Source: Ischnura elegans (taxonomy: Eukaryota; Arthropoda; Insecta; Odonata; Coenagrionidae). From it: DNA of 64,000 nt. Of the stretch, positions 33,619-46,100 are shown in pieces. The notes beneath the pieces are model-generated. The model was not told where the DNA came from and did not search any database. It was given only the letters and a program-made list of their open reading frames with translations. The stretch lies in assembly GCF_921293095.1 (NCBI RefSeq), contig NC_060252.1, positions 6,138,001 to 6,202,000 of the forward strand, read 5' to 3'. The position numbers and the translations under genes are program-made. The number at the start of each line of letters is the position of its first letter. Position 1 is the first letter of the stretch.

Positions 33619-34331
33619 CTTTTCAGAAGTATAAAATGTTTGATGTAAACTAGTTTTAAAAATATTGTAAAATAGTGCAATAAAAGCATATTACATTGTA
33701 ACATAAATTATACATGTAAAAATTTTTCACGGTAAAGAAATGAAAGCATATTATATTTTAATATATAAATGATGTTACTTTCTATTCATACACATCGTAT
33801 TTTTAATATTTATTTAATAATAAACAGTTTGCTGAAAAAAATAATTTAAATTTTTGTTGAAAAATGAGTATTACTGGAAAAATTTGTTCTTTAATAATAT
33901 TAAATCTATATAAAAAATAAATGGATAATAATGATGTCAGTTTTCACTTCTGTCGGCCAGTCACACGACTGCCCCGTTTTTTTTTGGCCGAGTTTTTTTC
34001 TTTATGTATATTTTTTCTTACTAAAACTTGCATAACGCGATCATTTTTTTCCATCCCTTCCGAGCTCCAATGATGGCGAATTATAATCACTGTTTTACGC
34101 GATCATTTTCCCAGATGTCTCCATAGGGATGGAAATAATCACATCCTTTTTTCCCATCTCTCGGCAAATCCATTTTTTGGTCGCTGAAACTATCGCTGAC
34201 ACAGTCTTTAAGCCAATCATAACGCACGGCCCCTAACAGCGATTGCAACACCATGATAGGCTATTTGTTCATCGACGAATGCAATTACGGAAAGCGAGGG
34301 AATAAGCGATGGAAATAAAGGACGGTGGGAA
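33619..34331. other. AT-rich intergenic
   Basis: Very AT-rich; possibly the rest of the transposon to the left, but no terminus is identified. Confidence 0.4.
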
Positions 34332-34633
34332 CAGTGGCGCAGCGAAGGGGAGGTTTAGGGAGATTAAACCCCCCCCCCCCACAACTGAGAGAAACTTCCA
34401 AGTTTAATACATTTTACTTAATTTGATTAATATACTTATAGAAGAGTGTAAGGATTGATAAAATATCCCTCTGAAAGCCATAAAACTCACCATTTTAACC
34501 ATTTATCTTAAGAAATTTCTGAGGGAGGACCCCCGCACCACCCGCTTATCCTGGCGGGGATACCGCACACCCCAGGTGTAATTGCGCCTAAACCCCCCCC
34601 CCCCCCTAGCATTAATTCCTAGCTGCGCCCCTG
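34332..34633 (-). mobile_element. hAT-like MITE family A, copy 3
   Basis: 302 bases, opposite in orientation to copy 2, from CAGTGGCGCAGCGAAGG to TAGCTGCGCCCCTG. The flanks are a perfect 8-bp duplication, GGTGGGAA on both sides. Confidence 0.92.
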
Positions 34634-36180
34634 GGTGGGAATGACTGTGTGATTCAGAAAATGATAGTCAAGTAGCCATCAGTCTTTTCTGTCCCTGATC
34701 ACTCAAGAGGGAAGGAAGAAACGAACGCGTCATTCAGGATTCACTTTGCTCAGAAGTATTCTTTGTTCTTTCGTAAAACCGATGCTATAAAACGTCTCCA
34801 CGTGGAAGAGAGCCGAGTGTGTCCCGTGCACGCTTCGTTTATCTTGTCCTCACTCACTCGTGGAGTACCATTTTCAACCGTCTTCGAAAGTCCGTCGCAT
34901 CCTGGCAATGAGGGCAGAGTAATCCATTTGTATGAATTACATTTGCAATAGAGTGTCTGCAATCGCGAGGTTTAGCTTGGTAAAGAAATGAATTTGTAAG
35001 GTTATATCACCTCGAGTACAAATTTCGGTTACAATCCATAACGCATGCACGTAGAGTAACTAGGAATATGATTTGGGGGGGATAGGATGGCCTGGGGTGA
35101 CGACTCCCCCCCCTCCAGCCACGGATCCGGGAAAATTTTGAAAAATGGCATACCTGAAAATGCATTTTACATCATTTTGGCACCTAAAATTTAACTTCAA
35201 GCAGATGCAGTCATTGTATGTCAAAACTAGACAGCTGTTTTAAATGTTTTTTTTTTTAATCTCTCCGAGCCTTGGGGAGTGGGAGGATCTATCCCCTGAT
35301 ACCCCCACCACTGAGGAATGTCTGCTTATTTCCTCGTGAAAGTCGGGTCGCCCTGCCTCTTTTATAAAGGCATTTGTATGCGCGATGAGTGGCAGCTGAA
35401 TGGAGAATAATCCATTTTTGAATATTAATTTGAATATTAATTTAGCAATATCCTCCGGACTAAGTTTTCTATAATAAGAAAAAACTTGACAGAAGAAAAC
35501 TCAAGATAATATATTCTCATCAAGTTTTTGGAAGCTCGACGTAAATGAATGGATATGTGGGACGTTAACACGCATTAGTTAACGTAAACTCGTACTGCTA
35601 ATGTCTGATTGCATGAACGAGTTTTGTGGACTGAGGTTGTGATGGAAAACGAAATTTGAACTATAAAAACGATTAATAAAAAAAATTGGCCAGTCTATTC
35701 TGAAAAAATAGTTCGTACAAAATTCATTCGAAAAACACCTAAAATGCACATTTGAGAAGTAGAAAAAAATCCCAAAAAATAAACTCAGAATACAAGATTG
35801 AATTATTAGCGGTGAAAATTTACAAATGCAAGCGCAATGGAATTTTGTAACCATTCGGCTTCACTAAAATTTTTAGGAAATATCAATTGATTTCGATACT
35901 TTCTCGATGATCGAGGACTTCCCTTTTCAATTTTTCCGGCCTTAGGTAATAGTTTTTCACTCGAACGGATGACGTCATCACAGGCAGGTAGTGACGCTAC
36001 TGTGATAAAACGATATCGCCAAGATCGATGTTGACAAATCGAGTTTGGATCGAAACTCGAAGATCAAGGCTCGATCTCAATTTCCATCATCTTTGAACAT
36101 TGAAACTCGATTTTAGACTTTAATCGAAATCGATTTCTCCATTACTAGACCGGAGCGGAGCGTGCAATAAAAGTGAAAGA
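34634..36180. other. Intergenic with a G/C-rich repeat scrap
   Basis: Around 35070-35320 there are G and C runs with CCAGCCACGGATCCGG and CCACCACTGAGG, like another short hAT-type element, but the ends are not clean. The rest is anonymous. Confidence 0.35.
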
Positions 36181-36560
36181 ATGAAATTGGAACAGGTTCT
36201 ATTTTCTGGCAATTAATTCGCACATGTTGAGAAGTTGAACGATGCATTTTGGCGTTCTTTCTCACGTTTACAACATTTAGATATCAACTTGTACGGGTTA
36301 ATGCACCGTGTAAACAGGCCTTTACGTATGACATCCAATTACTCCCATGCATATGCTGAGGATGGTGTAAAAATAAAGGCGGCAGATGAAGTGAATGATC
36401 TGGAAGTTACGATAACTTCGAACCTATTGTGGGGAATACGCGTAAGGAATATTTGCGGCAGAGTCCTGAGGAAGCTTGGATCCGTCAAGCGTATTGTGGG
36501 AAGATTTGCGGACGAAAAGTGACACAGATGATTGGCGATTCAGGCTGGGAGCTGCTAGGC
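36181..36560 (+). pseudogene. LINE reverse transcriptase C-terminal scrap
   Basis: A 95-codon frame includes VNRPLRMTSNYSHAY, VNDLEVTITSNLLWG and VLRKLGSVKRIVGRFADEK, matching the region after the RT active site in Jockey/CR1-type LINEs, where a similar LG(V)-SNLSW-(H)V..IC..A.RKLGF order is usual. Both ends are truncated. Confidence 0.6.
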
Positions 36561-36576
36561 TGTGCGCTAGGCTTAC

Positions 36577-37179
36577 CGGGGCCGCAGCTAGGAATTAAGG
36601 TTGGGGGGTATTTGGTGCAACTAATACCGGGGTATGGAACAGTGGCGCAGCGAGGGGGGGTTTTGGGGGAGAAACCCCCCCCCCCAGAGCTGAGAGAAAT
36701 TTTTGAGTTAAATCCGTTTTACTTAATTGGATTGATATTACCAATAGAAAAGCGTAGGGATTAATAAAATACCCCTCACAAAGCCGTAAAACTCACCATT
36801 TTGAACCATTTATCTTAAAATTCCGCAATTTACTAATCTCGCACCTACCGCTTATCCTGGTGGGTATTCCATACCTCATACACACCCCGGTATTAGTCGC
36901 ACCTAAACCCCCCCAGCCTTAATTCCTGGCTGCGCCCCTGGTATGGAATACCCACCAGGATAAGCGGTAGGTGCGAGATTAATAAAGTGCGGAATTTAAG
37001 ATCAATGTTTCAAAATGGTGAGTTTTACGGCTTTCTGAGGGATATTTTATTAATCCTTAGATCATTCTGTTCGTAATGTCAATCCAACTAAGTAAAATGG
37101 ATCAAACTTAAAAATTTCTCAGAGCTCTGGGGGAGGGGGGGGGGTTGATCCCCCAAAACTCCCCCTCGCAGCGCAACTG
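36577..37179 (+). mobile_element. hAT-like MITE family A, copy 4, split by another copy
   Basis: Outer element, perfect 8-bp flanks AGGCTTAC (36569-36576 and 37180-37187). Removing the inner element and one copy of its duplication leaves about 294 bases, the usual family length. Confidence 0.9.
36640..36940 (-). mobile_element. hAT-like MITE family A, copy 5, nested
   Basis: Inner element of 301 bases in reverse orientation inside copy 4. Ends CAGTGGCGCAGC and GCTGCGCCCCTG; flanks GTATGGAA at 36632-36639 and 36941-36948 match perfectly. Confidence 0.93.
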
Positions 37180-37456
37180 AGGCTTACCTACATTAGATTT
37201 CTACAACAATTGAGAATATATGTCATCAAGAGTAACACGGAGAAAATCATATCAGAACCTTAACATTTTTCCATGTCCGACCGAAGCGATACATTGAGAG
37301 ATGTTTTGTCAAACGGATAGATATGGGAAATTATTTTTCCCTCGAACAAGAGGGGACATTAAAAATGCTAGTCGCTATCTTGTTTCACAATTTTCTTCTC
37401 ATTTTTAGCGGCTGATGTACTCATATGCGTGTTGAGGCGGCCTTCGGGGAGGTATG

Positions 37457-37488
37457 TATAAGTAGAATAAAGTCGGTCGGTAATCACT
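37457..37488 (+). promoter_or_regulatory. Candidate TATA box and initiator
   Basis: TATAAGTA at 37457-37464 is followed 29 bases later by an arthropod-like initiator ATCACT (A at 37486). The spacing is that of a focused RNA polymerase II promoter. It lies 50 bases before the small ORF at 37535. Confidence 0.35.
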
Positions 37489-37534
37489 CGCGAATTTTTT
37501 AGCGATTGTCATCGGTAGTGCTCGGCATCGGTGA

Positions 37535-37684
37535 ATGGCTAGAATGAAAATCGTAAATTTTGTGATCTTAATTTTTCTTATATTTTTCGTGCATTTGTAC
37601 TGGCAGCCCTTTCAGGCAGGCTTTCGCGTTCGTATGACCCCAAGTGCTGCACTGGAGGGATTAATTATCAATTGCTTCCGGTAG
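37535..37684 (+). CDS. Small ORF with signal-peptide-like start, unknown
   Basis: 49 codons. The start MARMKIVNFVILIFLIFFVH has a basic N-terminus then a strongly hydrophobic run, as in a secretory signal or membrane anchor; a short polar tail with one Cys follows. It could also be a first exon. A TATA/initiator pair lies upstream. The surrounding DNA is LINE remnants, which argues for caution. No family recognised. Confidence 0.3.
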   Translation: MARMKIVNFVILIFLIFFVHLYWQPFQAGFRVRMTPSAALEGLIINCFR

Positions 37685-37689
37685 GGCCA

Positions 37690-39200
37690 CCCATAGGTCG
37701 AAGGGTCGGAGCCAGACGAAAGGTAGTTCACGTGATAGTGTCACGTAAAGGCAGTATGAGGAAATGGAAAAGTTCCAGAAGGAGGGAGAAGCAGGCGCGT
37801 TGTAAGCCAAAGTTAAGTCGTTATCGGGCGGCAAAAGAGGACAAGTCATGTTTAAAATTAAGGCTACTGACTGGAGGATGCTAACCGAGCGAGAAGAGGT
37901 ACAGAGTAGGTAGATAGAAGGAATGCGTGGAGGATCTGTATGTCGGATGGAACAAGCCGGAGAGATTGACTTTAGAGGAGGAAAGTGCAGTGGAGGAGGA
38001 TAATCTTGGTTTCAGGAATCGAGGGAGACCTTCGTGATATGAAGTCTCGGAAAAGAGTGGACAATATCCAATGTGAGCTCCTGAAGAATCCAGGCAGGGA
38101 TGGTAAGAAATGTTCTTTCGACCTAGGATGCACGAGGCGGGATGTTTGCCCGAGGATTTCATGAAAACGGGAAAACGTTGTAATTCCGCTGCCATAAGTC
38201 CTAGTGAGTCGAGGAGTGGGGCACGGCTGTCCATTTTCGCCACTGACACAGAGGCGATGCTAAGAGAGGCGTGGGATGATTTGGAAGCTGGAGTAAAAGT
38301 GGGAGGAATGATATTTAAATCACTGTGGATCGCGGATGATCAGGCGTTGATAAGCCAGTGAGGTGAAATTAAGGTTTGCGTGGAAAAGCGGAAAGTAGTA
38401 TCACTTCATATCTTATAATGGATCTCCACAAATTATTTCTTCTTCCATTCAATTTATCTTGTGGTTGCGTTCCGCAACCCTTGCAAGGATAATGGCATAA
38501 AAATTAATCGAAAGATAACCTAGGTTATATAGTTTTGTAGAGCATCGGGAGCTCGGAATATGAGACGTAATGTAAAAGTATGTAGGTAAAAACTTAAGCA
38601 GGTATAAGTGCATTTCAACAATTTGAGGGGCACATAAGAGGAAAAGGGACACAGCAGTAAGGACACCAGGAAGAGAATCGAGTTATCAAAGGAGGCGATC
38701 ATGAACAGGAAGGATCTTATGAGAGGATCTTTATAAGTAAGAGTTTAAAGAAAAGGTCTGTTTAAAGAAAAGCCTGATCTGGAGTGCTGCGCTTTACGGC
38801 GCAGAAACGTGGACACATTAGGAAGGAGGACGAGAGAGGACTGGCGGTGTTCGAGATGTGGGTGTGGAGAAGAATGGAGACACTGAAGTGGACGGAGAGG
38901 AGGAGGAAGGACGAAGTGCTGGGTATGGTGGGTGAGGAGAGACAGATTTTAGATGAGATACGGAGGAGATAGAAGGTATGGATGAAGCGAATACTGGAAA
39001 TGGGTAGGGGATGTTGAAAACGGTGTTAGAGGGTAGAATATTGGGTAAACGAGGGAGAGGAAGGAAGGGAATAGGATTTTCAGATAGAATGAAAGGGTGT
39101 AAGCCCTTGAATTGAGTAGGGAAGATAGGGAAGGTTGCGAGAAAGCTTCTTAAGTAATCCATGGAGACCTACCTAATCGGTGGAATACTTAAATAATAGT
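37690..39200 (+). pseudogene. Decayed LINE ORF2, family X
   Basis: Fragments in several frames appear in the order of one LINE protein: a Lys/Arg-rich linker (37720-37860), EDLYVGWNKPERLTLEEES (about 37930), VDNIQCELLKNPGRDG (about 38060), GCLPEDFMKT (38140), a reverse transcriptase active-site segment VKVGGMIFKSLWIADDQALI (about 38300-38355, with ADD in place of the usual FADD), then EMWVWRRMETLKWTERRRKD, VLGMVGEERQILDEIRRR (38850-38970) and a tail sequence matching 16605. Multiple frameshifts and stops show it is dead. Confidence 0.65.
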
Positions 39201-39477
39201 AGGATAATAATACTAGTGTATGGATCCTTACATCAGAGGGGGGGGGGTGTCAACTAACTCCATGATATTTTGTATTTGAATAATTGCAAAATGATGAGAA
39301 ATTTGACTTATGTTAGAACCACTGCAATCCGCGGCTATGGCTTCGCGCATGATTCATTAAACAAACTCCGCCTACGATTCTTCATTTCTCTTTATTTACC
39401 TCGTTTTGCGAGTTAACTTTCCCATATGAGAGCCCGTATCCGAGAATTTAAGTACACGCTCGAGGGCAAACTCTTGA
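39201..39477. other. Intergenic, nothing recognised
   Basis: Contains a G run near 39239-39247; no gene. Confidence 0.4.
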
Positions 39478-42190
39478 CGATGCGCTTTGAATAATAGGGA
39501 ACTTGCATATATTTTAGATATAGTCAATAACCCCAAAATTATTTAAAAATATATGTTTGCATACCTCGGTGAAAGTTTTTTTATTATTTAATGACGTGGT
39601 TTGCGATATTTAATGCATCAAAGATCACGAGAATTTTCAAATGCAAGTGAGAAGCGAAAACGCACGATGATTGGCTGGTAGAAAAGTGACGTCATAGTTC
39701 AGTACGAGGCACGGCGGCACGGCCGTAGTATAGGTTGCGTACTTGAATAAATGCGACGGCGTGGTTATGATTCATTTATTGAAGTGCAGACGTATCGGAG
39801 TTGTTCATTGTGACTTCAGGGCTATTATTTGATCTATTTCTCCTCCATTGAAAGCGATAGATTGCGTAAAGATGAAGGCATATGGTTATTCTTAGGTTGA
39901 TCCTAGCAAGCTTCCTGTTACTGATTCCATCATGATAACAGGGTATTTTAGTGAAACTGTAGACTTCGTCGGCTCGGAAAGTCGATGCCGAGAAATGGAA
40001 AGGTAGCTGATGTGCATCTGTAATGTTTTATAGTTCATAACAAAGTGAGACTTGCGTATAATATTTGCGAAAGCGTATACTCATGTGAAATGTGTATTCT
40101 TTTGGCAGTCCGGTAAAGTCTTATGGTGAATTTATTTCCACCTCGAAGCTGTCGATGATACTTTCAACTTAAAAATACCTTGCCTGGAGGGCGACAGGAA
40201 GCTCTGAGGAAGCCAGACTGTTAATGTTTCAATTTAGTAGCGATAATATAGACGAACTTCCAACACAATCTACCATCTTGTGACTAAAAACCCCGAAGCC
40301 ACTTCCTATTCTGCAGAAAGAATCGGTCAATCGCACTTCGATCATTATAATACACACAACGTCTTCAGGTGTTAATAAGTTACTTTTGAAATGAAATACT
40401 TCCTAAATTAGCATTAAAATGTGCATATTTTCCAAACAGAGTCTTTAATACATTTTGGGAGCTTTTCTCACGATATATCTGAAACCTTCTCTAAAGGCGA
40501 GCTCATCGTCATTGCGATCGGTTGTCACTTAAAAATTCCGTATCGGAAATCCTAGAGGGATGACCTTCGACGATGCCCGTGATCACCTCCACTATCACTA
40601 TCACTGGAACCCGTGGTGAAAATATCACCCCAATCCAATTTCTATTTGGTTTTAACTGGGGAAAGAGCAACATAGAACTGCACATTCTTTGGGCAACCAT
40701 AGGTTTGACTTTCCCTCAAACACCCCATTTCCCCTGTGGTGCACATCAGGATCCTATCTTTATACGATGGCCTGACAACCTTTAAATGGATCCTTGGTTT
40801 ATCCTGACAACCAACTAAATGGAAATTGCCGATCCACACGTTTTCCTCTATCTCCACAGTTTCCAAATCAAGGGCCGCGGAACATTCCTCTTGAGACTCA
40901 ACTTTTTCTGAAAAGCAAGCAACGGCCTAGAATAAAATCAAAGAATGCTGCGATTAATTTTTTGTGACCACCTCTGGATTCCATTCTTTTTCCATCTACA
41001 ACTTCCTTTATCTTTCGGGATAAACTATGGGACAAATAATGTTTAAATATTTTCATTAATTTATAACAAAATATAAGTTCTAAAAATACCCAAAAGTCAT
41101 TTTATTAATCCGCACTAATGAGTGTAAATTAATGTGGAAGATGAATGCTGTAGACGTAGTAGTTTTCCCAAGGTTGAGTAGCGAAGTTCATGAAGTTGAC
41201 AAAGCGGCTAATTTTTCGGTGCGCGGAGTCATTTATTGCACTGGCCGTGTCTACATTTTTGAATTTTTTTGTAATAAAATAAATCAGAATTTAGGATAAA
41301 ATTTCCTTTAAAATGACGAATAGTTCATTATTATAGCATGCAGTGAAGCCAGGATATAAATTTGCAAAGTACAGCGGCACATCATTTTGACGCCGATAGT
41401 AGAAGAAAACGCTCTCTTTTTGGCTGGCACTCGAATGCATGAGGATCAACGTTGCTCTATATTTTCATATTTCCTCCCTTGATTTTAAACATCATGGAAT
41501 TTTCTATGTCCTTCCGTAACTGAAATTGAACAAGTGCCTTAATAATTTGAGTCCATCGTAACGGTCGTAGCGATCGTAGCCGTCGAGAAACACCTATCTA
41601 GATTTTTGTTCGGAAGTTGAGTTTTTATTCTACGGCGGCCGAATTATCGAAAAATCTCAGTTTCAAGTTATTCAGTCAATGAAGTATGGAAATATTATTT
41701 GTATTAAAGTTATCTTCGCTCACATAGCACACGGGTTTATCATTCCGTTTATTATACTCTTATTTTTCCGTAACCATCATCCCGACAGACGGCATGCATC
41801 GAGGCTTTTCTTCTAATTTCCTCCGTGGGAATGCAGACGAAAATTTTTTCTGGGGTGTTATTGCACAGAGGAACAATGCACCACTTGTAATTTTTCCTTA
41901 TTTCACCCATATTCTCCTTTAAACGCAACGTGGCTCTTCCAAACCTGCAGTTACTGGGCTTGGATCTTGGACTCGTACTGAACTATGACGTCACAGCCAA
42001 AGATTAGTGGGGGCGGTATTTTTTAGCCCGCGAAACTCGGGCGACTTTTGGGAGTCATTTTCTAGGGTATAAACTGAATTTTAAGCGGAAAAAAGTATAT
42101 TGCGGTACTAAGTGTTTACTGTAGTATATCAGCATACTGTTTATAAAAAGTATGCAATTTCCCTATTGAGTCTCGCACGCGCCCCGCGGG
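39478..42190. mobile_element. Region bounded by long diverged inverted repeats
   Basis: Left (about 39478-39708) and right (about 41972-42190) arms are related in inverted orientation. The inner 23 bases (39686-39708 and 41972-41994) match perfectly, and further out AATAGGGAACTTGCATA pairs with AATAGGGAAATTGCATA. Between them there is no recognisable transposase. This may be a DNA transposon with long terminal repeats, or two inverted copies of one repeat. Confidence 0.5.
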
Positions 42191-43142
42191 CTGGTGAAAA
42201 GTGCCGAGTGGGTCGTTAAACGCCTTCACAAAGTCTATCGTGCCAATCTGCGTACTGCAGCATCACCGGAAAAGCGGCCGAAAATGGAGTACTATTTAAG
42301 CAGGATTCAGGGTTTTTGAAATTTAGTTTCATTCGTACGAGTTTAAGAGCCTAGGTTTTGTGAAATAGGATTTTTAATTCACTTCTATTAACTAGACAGA
42401 AATATTTTTTTGTGCATTCTAACTGAAAATAATTAAATATTTCAATTTGGGTTTTGTAACAGCTAGATTGAAAAACTTAATTTCTTGGATCGTTATTATG
42501 GATAAATATGACGCTGATAATACAGTAAAATAAAAGTTAAATTGGAAGTATTTCTTAACTGTATATATGTTTATAATTTCCTGCATTGCTTAATAGTCGA
42601 GAAAGCGGTCATAAATTTTAGGCTTACGATTTGTATGATTGCTTTCTTTGTATGTATTTTTGTAAAAAAGGAGTATATTATTTAGAGAATCGTATGAAAC
42701 GTCGGAAACGTCAGTGGTAAAGTGACCAGTAGCGCCACCAGTGAACTCGATATCAAGTTTAAATTTCATACGTTGGCGGCACTGTGAGAGTATTGTGGAA
42801 ATGCCAGAATCAAATATTTTACAACTATCCTGGTGCATAATTGATTTTCAGTGTTTTAGGTTATTATTTTGGTTTTTTTGTTCCAATTGTCATATCTGAA
42901 GTCTTTTTTGCCTATTTCAGTGCTCGAAACAGTGTTACACTTTTAATTTTTGTGTTATGTAGGGAAAAAGTGGCTTGATTTTATTCTGTAACCGTCCGGC
43001 AGTCGTTCATAGTTTGAACATGCTCGCGTTCGCATCTGAATATGTACAAATGAGATGTCATCGGAGCATCAGCGTTTGACTCTTACGTCAGGGTGTTTTT
43101 GTGGTTGTGAAAATTATTTTTATTTGTGAAACATCGTTCAAA
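42191..43142 (+). promoter_or_regulatory. ktub: Presumed promoter and 5' UTR of the tubby gene
   Basis: Upstream of the tubby start codon. No clear TATA/initiator pair was found, and the transcription start is unknown. The assignment rests on position. Confidence 0.3.
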
Positions 43143-43184
43143 ATGACTTCGGTTAACCTTCGACAGTACAAACTTGAGCAGCAG
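43143..43184 (+). CDS. ktub: ktub exon 1
   Basis: 14 codons, [14 protein letters not shown], ending before GTAAGT, phase 0. The start is chosen because it splices in frame to exon 2 and resembles the amphipathic N-terminus of tubby proteins. Confidence 0.8.
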
Positions 43185-46100
43185 GTAAGTTCACTTAGAT
43201 ATTTGCTGTGAACGTTTCACTCGGTCATGTTTTCACTCAAATAATGTCTATATTTTCGTAGCGGCAGCTAATGGAACAGAAGTTGAGGAACAAGAGACAA
43301 ATGTCAGGGGCCTTACAAGCATCCGATATTAATACATCGGTATCTATTAGTAAAAATTCACTGCAGTCCAGGCCTCAGACGTCCTCTGGAAGAGCTAGGG
43401 AACTTCACTGTAAGTATTTCTTGAAGAAATTCTCATTTTGTTCGTTTAACTGCATGCTTTAAGTGAAATTACTGCCTGAGGATATAGTAATATGTGTTTT
43501 AAGAATTATCTTCTTGTGAATTATCCTCATGCCAGAGACTGTTTTCATCTATTTACTCAGAAGAAGTTAGATTGCTCTTTTACATTATTAAGTTTAATGT
43601 GTGTGAAACCGTATTTACTTTCCGAATTGTACCTATCAAATTGTCATTCATGTCTGTGCTATTTAAATGCAATTAAAAGTAAGCTCCGATCATCAACCGT
43701 TGAATTTTTCTGCATTTGGAATTCCCAGGTTATGATGGCCCATTGCAGTACACTATGAGCCCGGGGAATCCTGATTCTGTTGGTGGTGGTCCTAGAAACG
43801 GAAGTGTGAAAGCAGAAATTGATGGTATTGGTCACCTACGGTTATCACTTCTTTTCGATGTTTTAAATGTATGATGCGAAGTTAAGTTACTCAATTTCAG
43901 GTTATGATGGCCCGTTACAATACAGCATGGTACATGGTAATCCTGATGATGTGGTGGTTTCCAATTCTAACAAGACTAACCATTCTGACATCGAAGGTAA
44001 ATAGAGATTGGGGGCAGATTTAATGCATGTCCAAGATGGTAGGGATCACCCTTGTGGCTGAGCATATCATCATGCAGTTGAAGCACCATCACCTCCATAT
44101 CATTTGGAAGGCTTATTCCCAATTTTTGATTCATTTTAACCCTGCAGCTCCGTAGCAGTTGATTTTTGAATAATCAACCATTGTATTTTTTACAGAAACA
44201 CCTTCACTCATATCTCTATGGGTTTCCTTAGAATTAAATTGATCTGAATGAGTGGGTCTCAATGCATGGAGTTTATTTCACTGTTGTGGTAAATTAAAAA
44301 AAATTGTAACAAGCATGTGATGGAATTGGTTATTATTTGATGTTTTACTTTCATAGCCATTGGATACTGATAATTTCAGGATTGATATTTGATTAATGCC
44401 ATTCAAACCCTTGTTTCTAGTTAAACCAATGAATTAGATCATTTGGCCGTTAAAAATTTTGGTATTATTTTTTGTCCAAATATAAAATTTTCCTTTGCTT
44501 ACCATTTAATAGTAATTGTTTCTGTTCGAATGAATCATCCCATTTGCTTTGTAAATTTATCATGCTTTGTGAAGGAAATTAAGTGAATGCATGGATCTAA
44601 TTTGGTTGTCTGTTTTGCATATGATTATTTCAATGGTAGTATCTAGTGCAAATATTATTAGCTGTTAGATGATATAATGGCATACCATTGATTTTGTAGC
44701 TTGTATTAGTTGCATAAGGCTAATTACAATGATCTGCTGAAGCTTAAGTTTTTGGTAGAACATTTTACGATATGCTAATGGATTTCTTCTGGAAATAATT
44801 CTTTAAAGATGTATTGGTGCCACATGGTGTTATCTCTGTGTATTTTGTAATAGATATAATAGTAATATTTTAAAGATTAAAATAATAATGGTCTAAACGT
44901 GTCTACATTTTGATTAATTGAAGAGCTTTCTCCACCTATTCTGTGGTGTATTATTTAGCTCTTTTGACACGGATGGAGTTCCCTATTTATGCGACACTTC
45001 ATCTCATTTTAACAAGGCCTCTTGCAGTTTAATAAAGATCCCTTTTTTGTAGAAAATCCTTATTGTTTCACTCCTAAATAACATGCATTCTCTGAAATAT
45101 TTTCTGCTTAGATGGTTGTTGCAGTATCTATTGTTTGTTGATGTAGGTGGTGTACAAATTTTTCTGATTCAAATGTGTTGGATTTCATGTCACCACTCAG
45201 AGATAGAGAGGCAGTTGGAGGAATTGAGTTTGCCAAGCAGCACAGAGCAGGAAGACCAGGAGTCATCCCCCATCGAAGCAGCTCCCTCGTCCTTGCCAAT
45301 GCCGTCATCATCGTCGAACAATGCCTTTTGCTCTCCTGTCGGCCCCCTCAAGGAATCCAGAGTACCCAGCTGCCCCAAACCAGTGAGATTCCAATGTCTT
45401 CATTTTACCTTTTACAAGTCTTGGAATCAGTGGAGTTATTATAGCTTTTAACTTTGGATACAGTGCGGTTATTTCACCAGTTCAGGGTAGAGAAATGGTC
45501 ACTGAGGACCAATTTTAGAAAGTTTTTGTTTATAATGGGGTCATTCTCACCAACGATTTACCAGCAAAACCTTTCTAGACTTACCTATGAAATTTAATCA
45601 TTTTTAAGAAAGTGGAGAGGTTTTTCTTGTCCACTTTATTATTTTGATAACATTTTTTCTGTTACCAGTGGCCCATTTGCCCACTTGTCAACCTAATAAT
45701 TATTATAATTTATTTTACGGTTGTAGATTCAACTTTGGTAGTTTTGACACTAGTTCTTATATCACAGATATGTATTTCACATATGGAACTGAATTACTAG
45801 ATCTTTTGGTTAATGCGAGAGTGCAGGGTAAATTGGTTTGGGCCTTGTAGATCCAACTTTAAGCATGAACGCGATAACTTTTTCTCATGTTTGATTTAAA
45901 TTTCAGAATTTGTATTAGGCAGTGAAAAAATATTGCTGAGAAAAGAAAACTGCTGGTTTCATTGTTTGAATCTCCAACTTTTGTAGTCTCATCATGCCTT
46001 GATTAGCCAAGTAGGTGACCAACCTCTTCATTTTGTTGGCCTTGCTTATGGTTAGAATATAGTGGTGCAGCAAGGTGGGAGGTCAGGACCCACCCCTCCC

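Noticed and set aside
40509..40866. Possible exon from overlapping frames on both strands
   Set aside because: Frames on both strands are open but neither shows a domain or splice context, and the region lies between inverted repeats of a probable transposon.
45083..45451. 122-codon plus frame starting upstream of ktub exon 5
   Set aside because: The start is intronic; the coding part begins at the acceptor ending at 45200 and ends at the donor at 45383.
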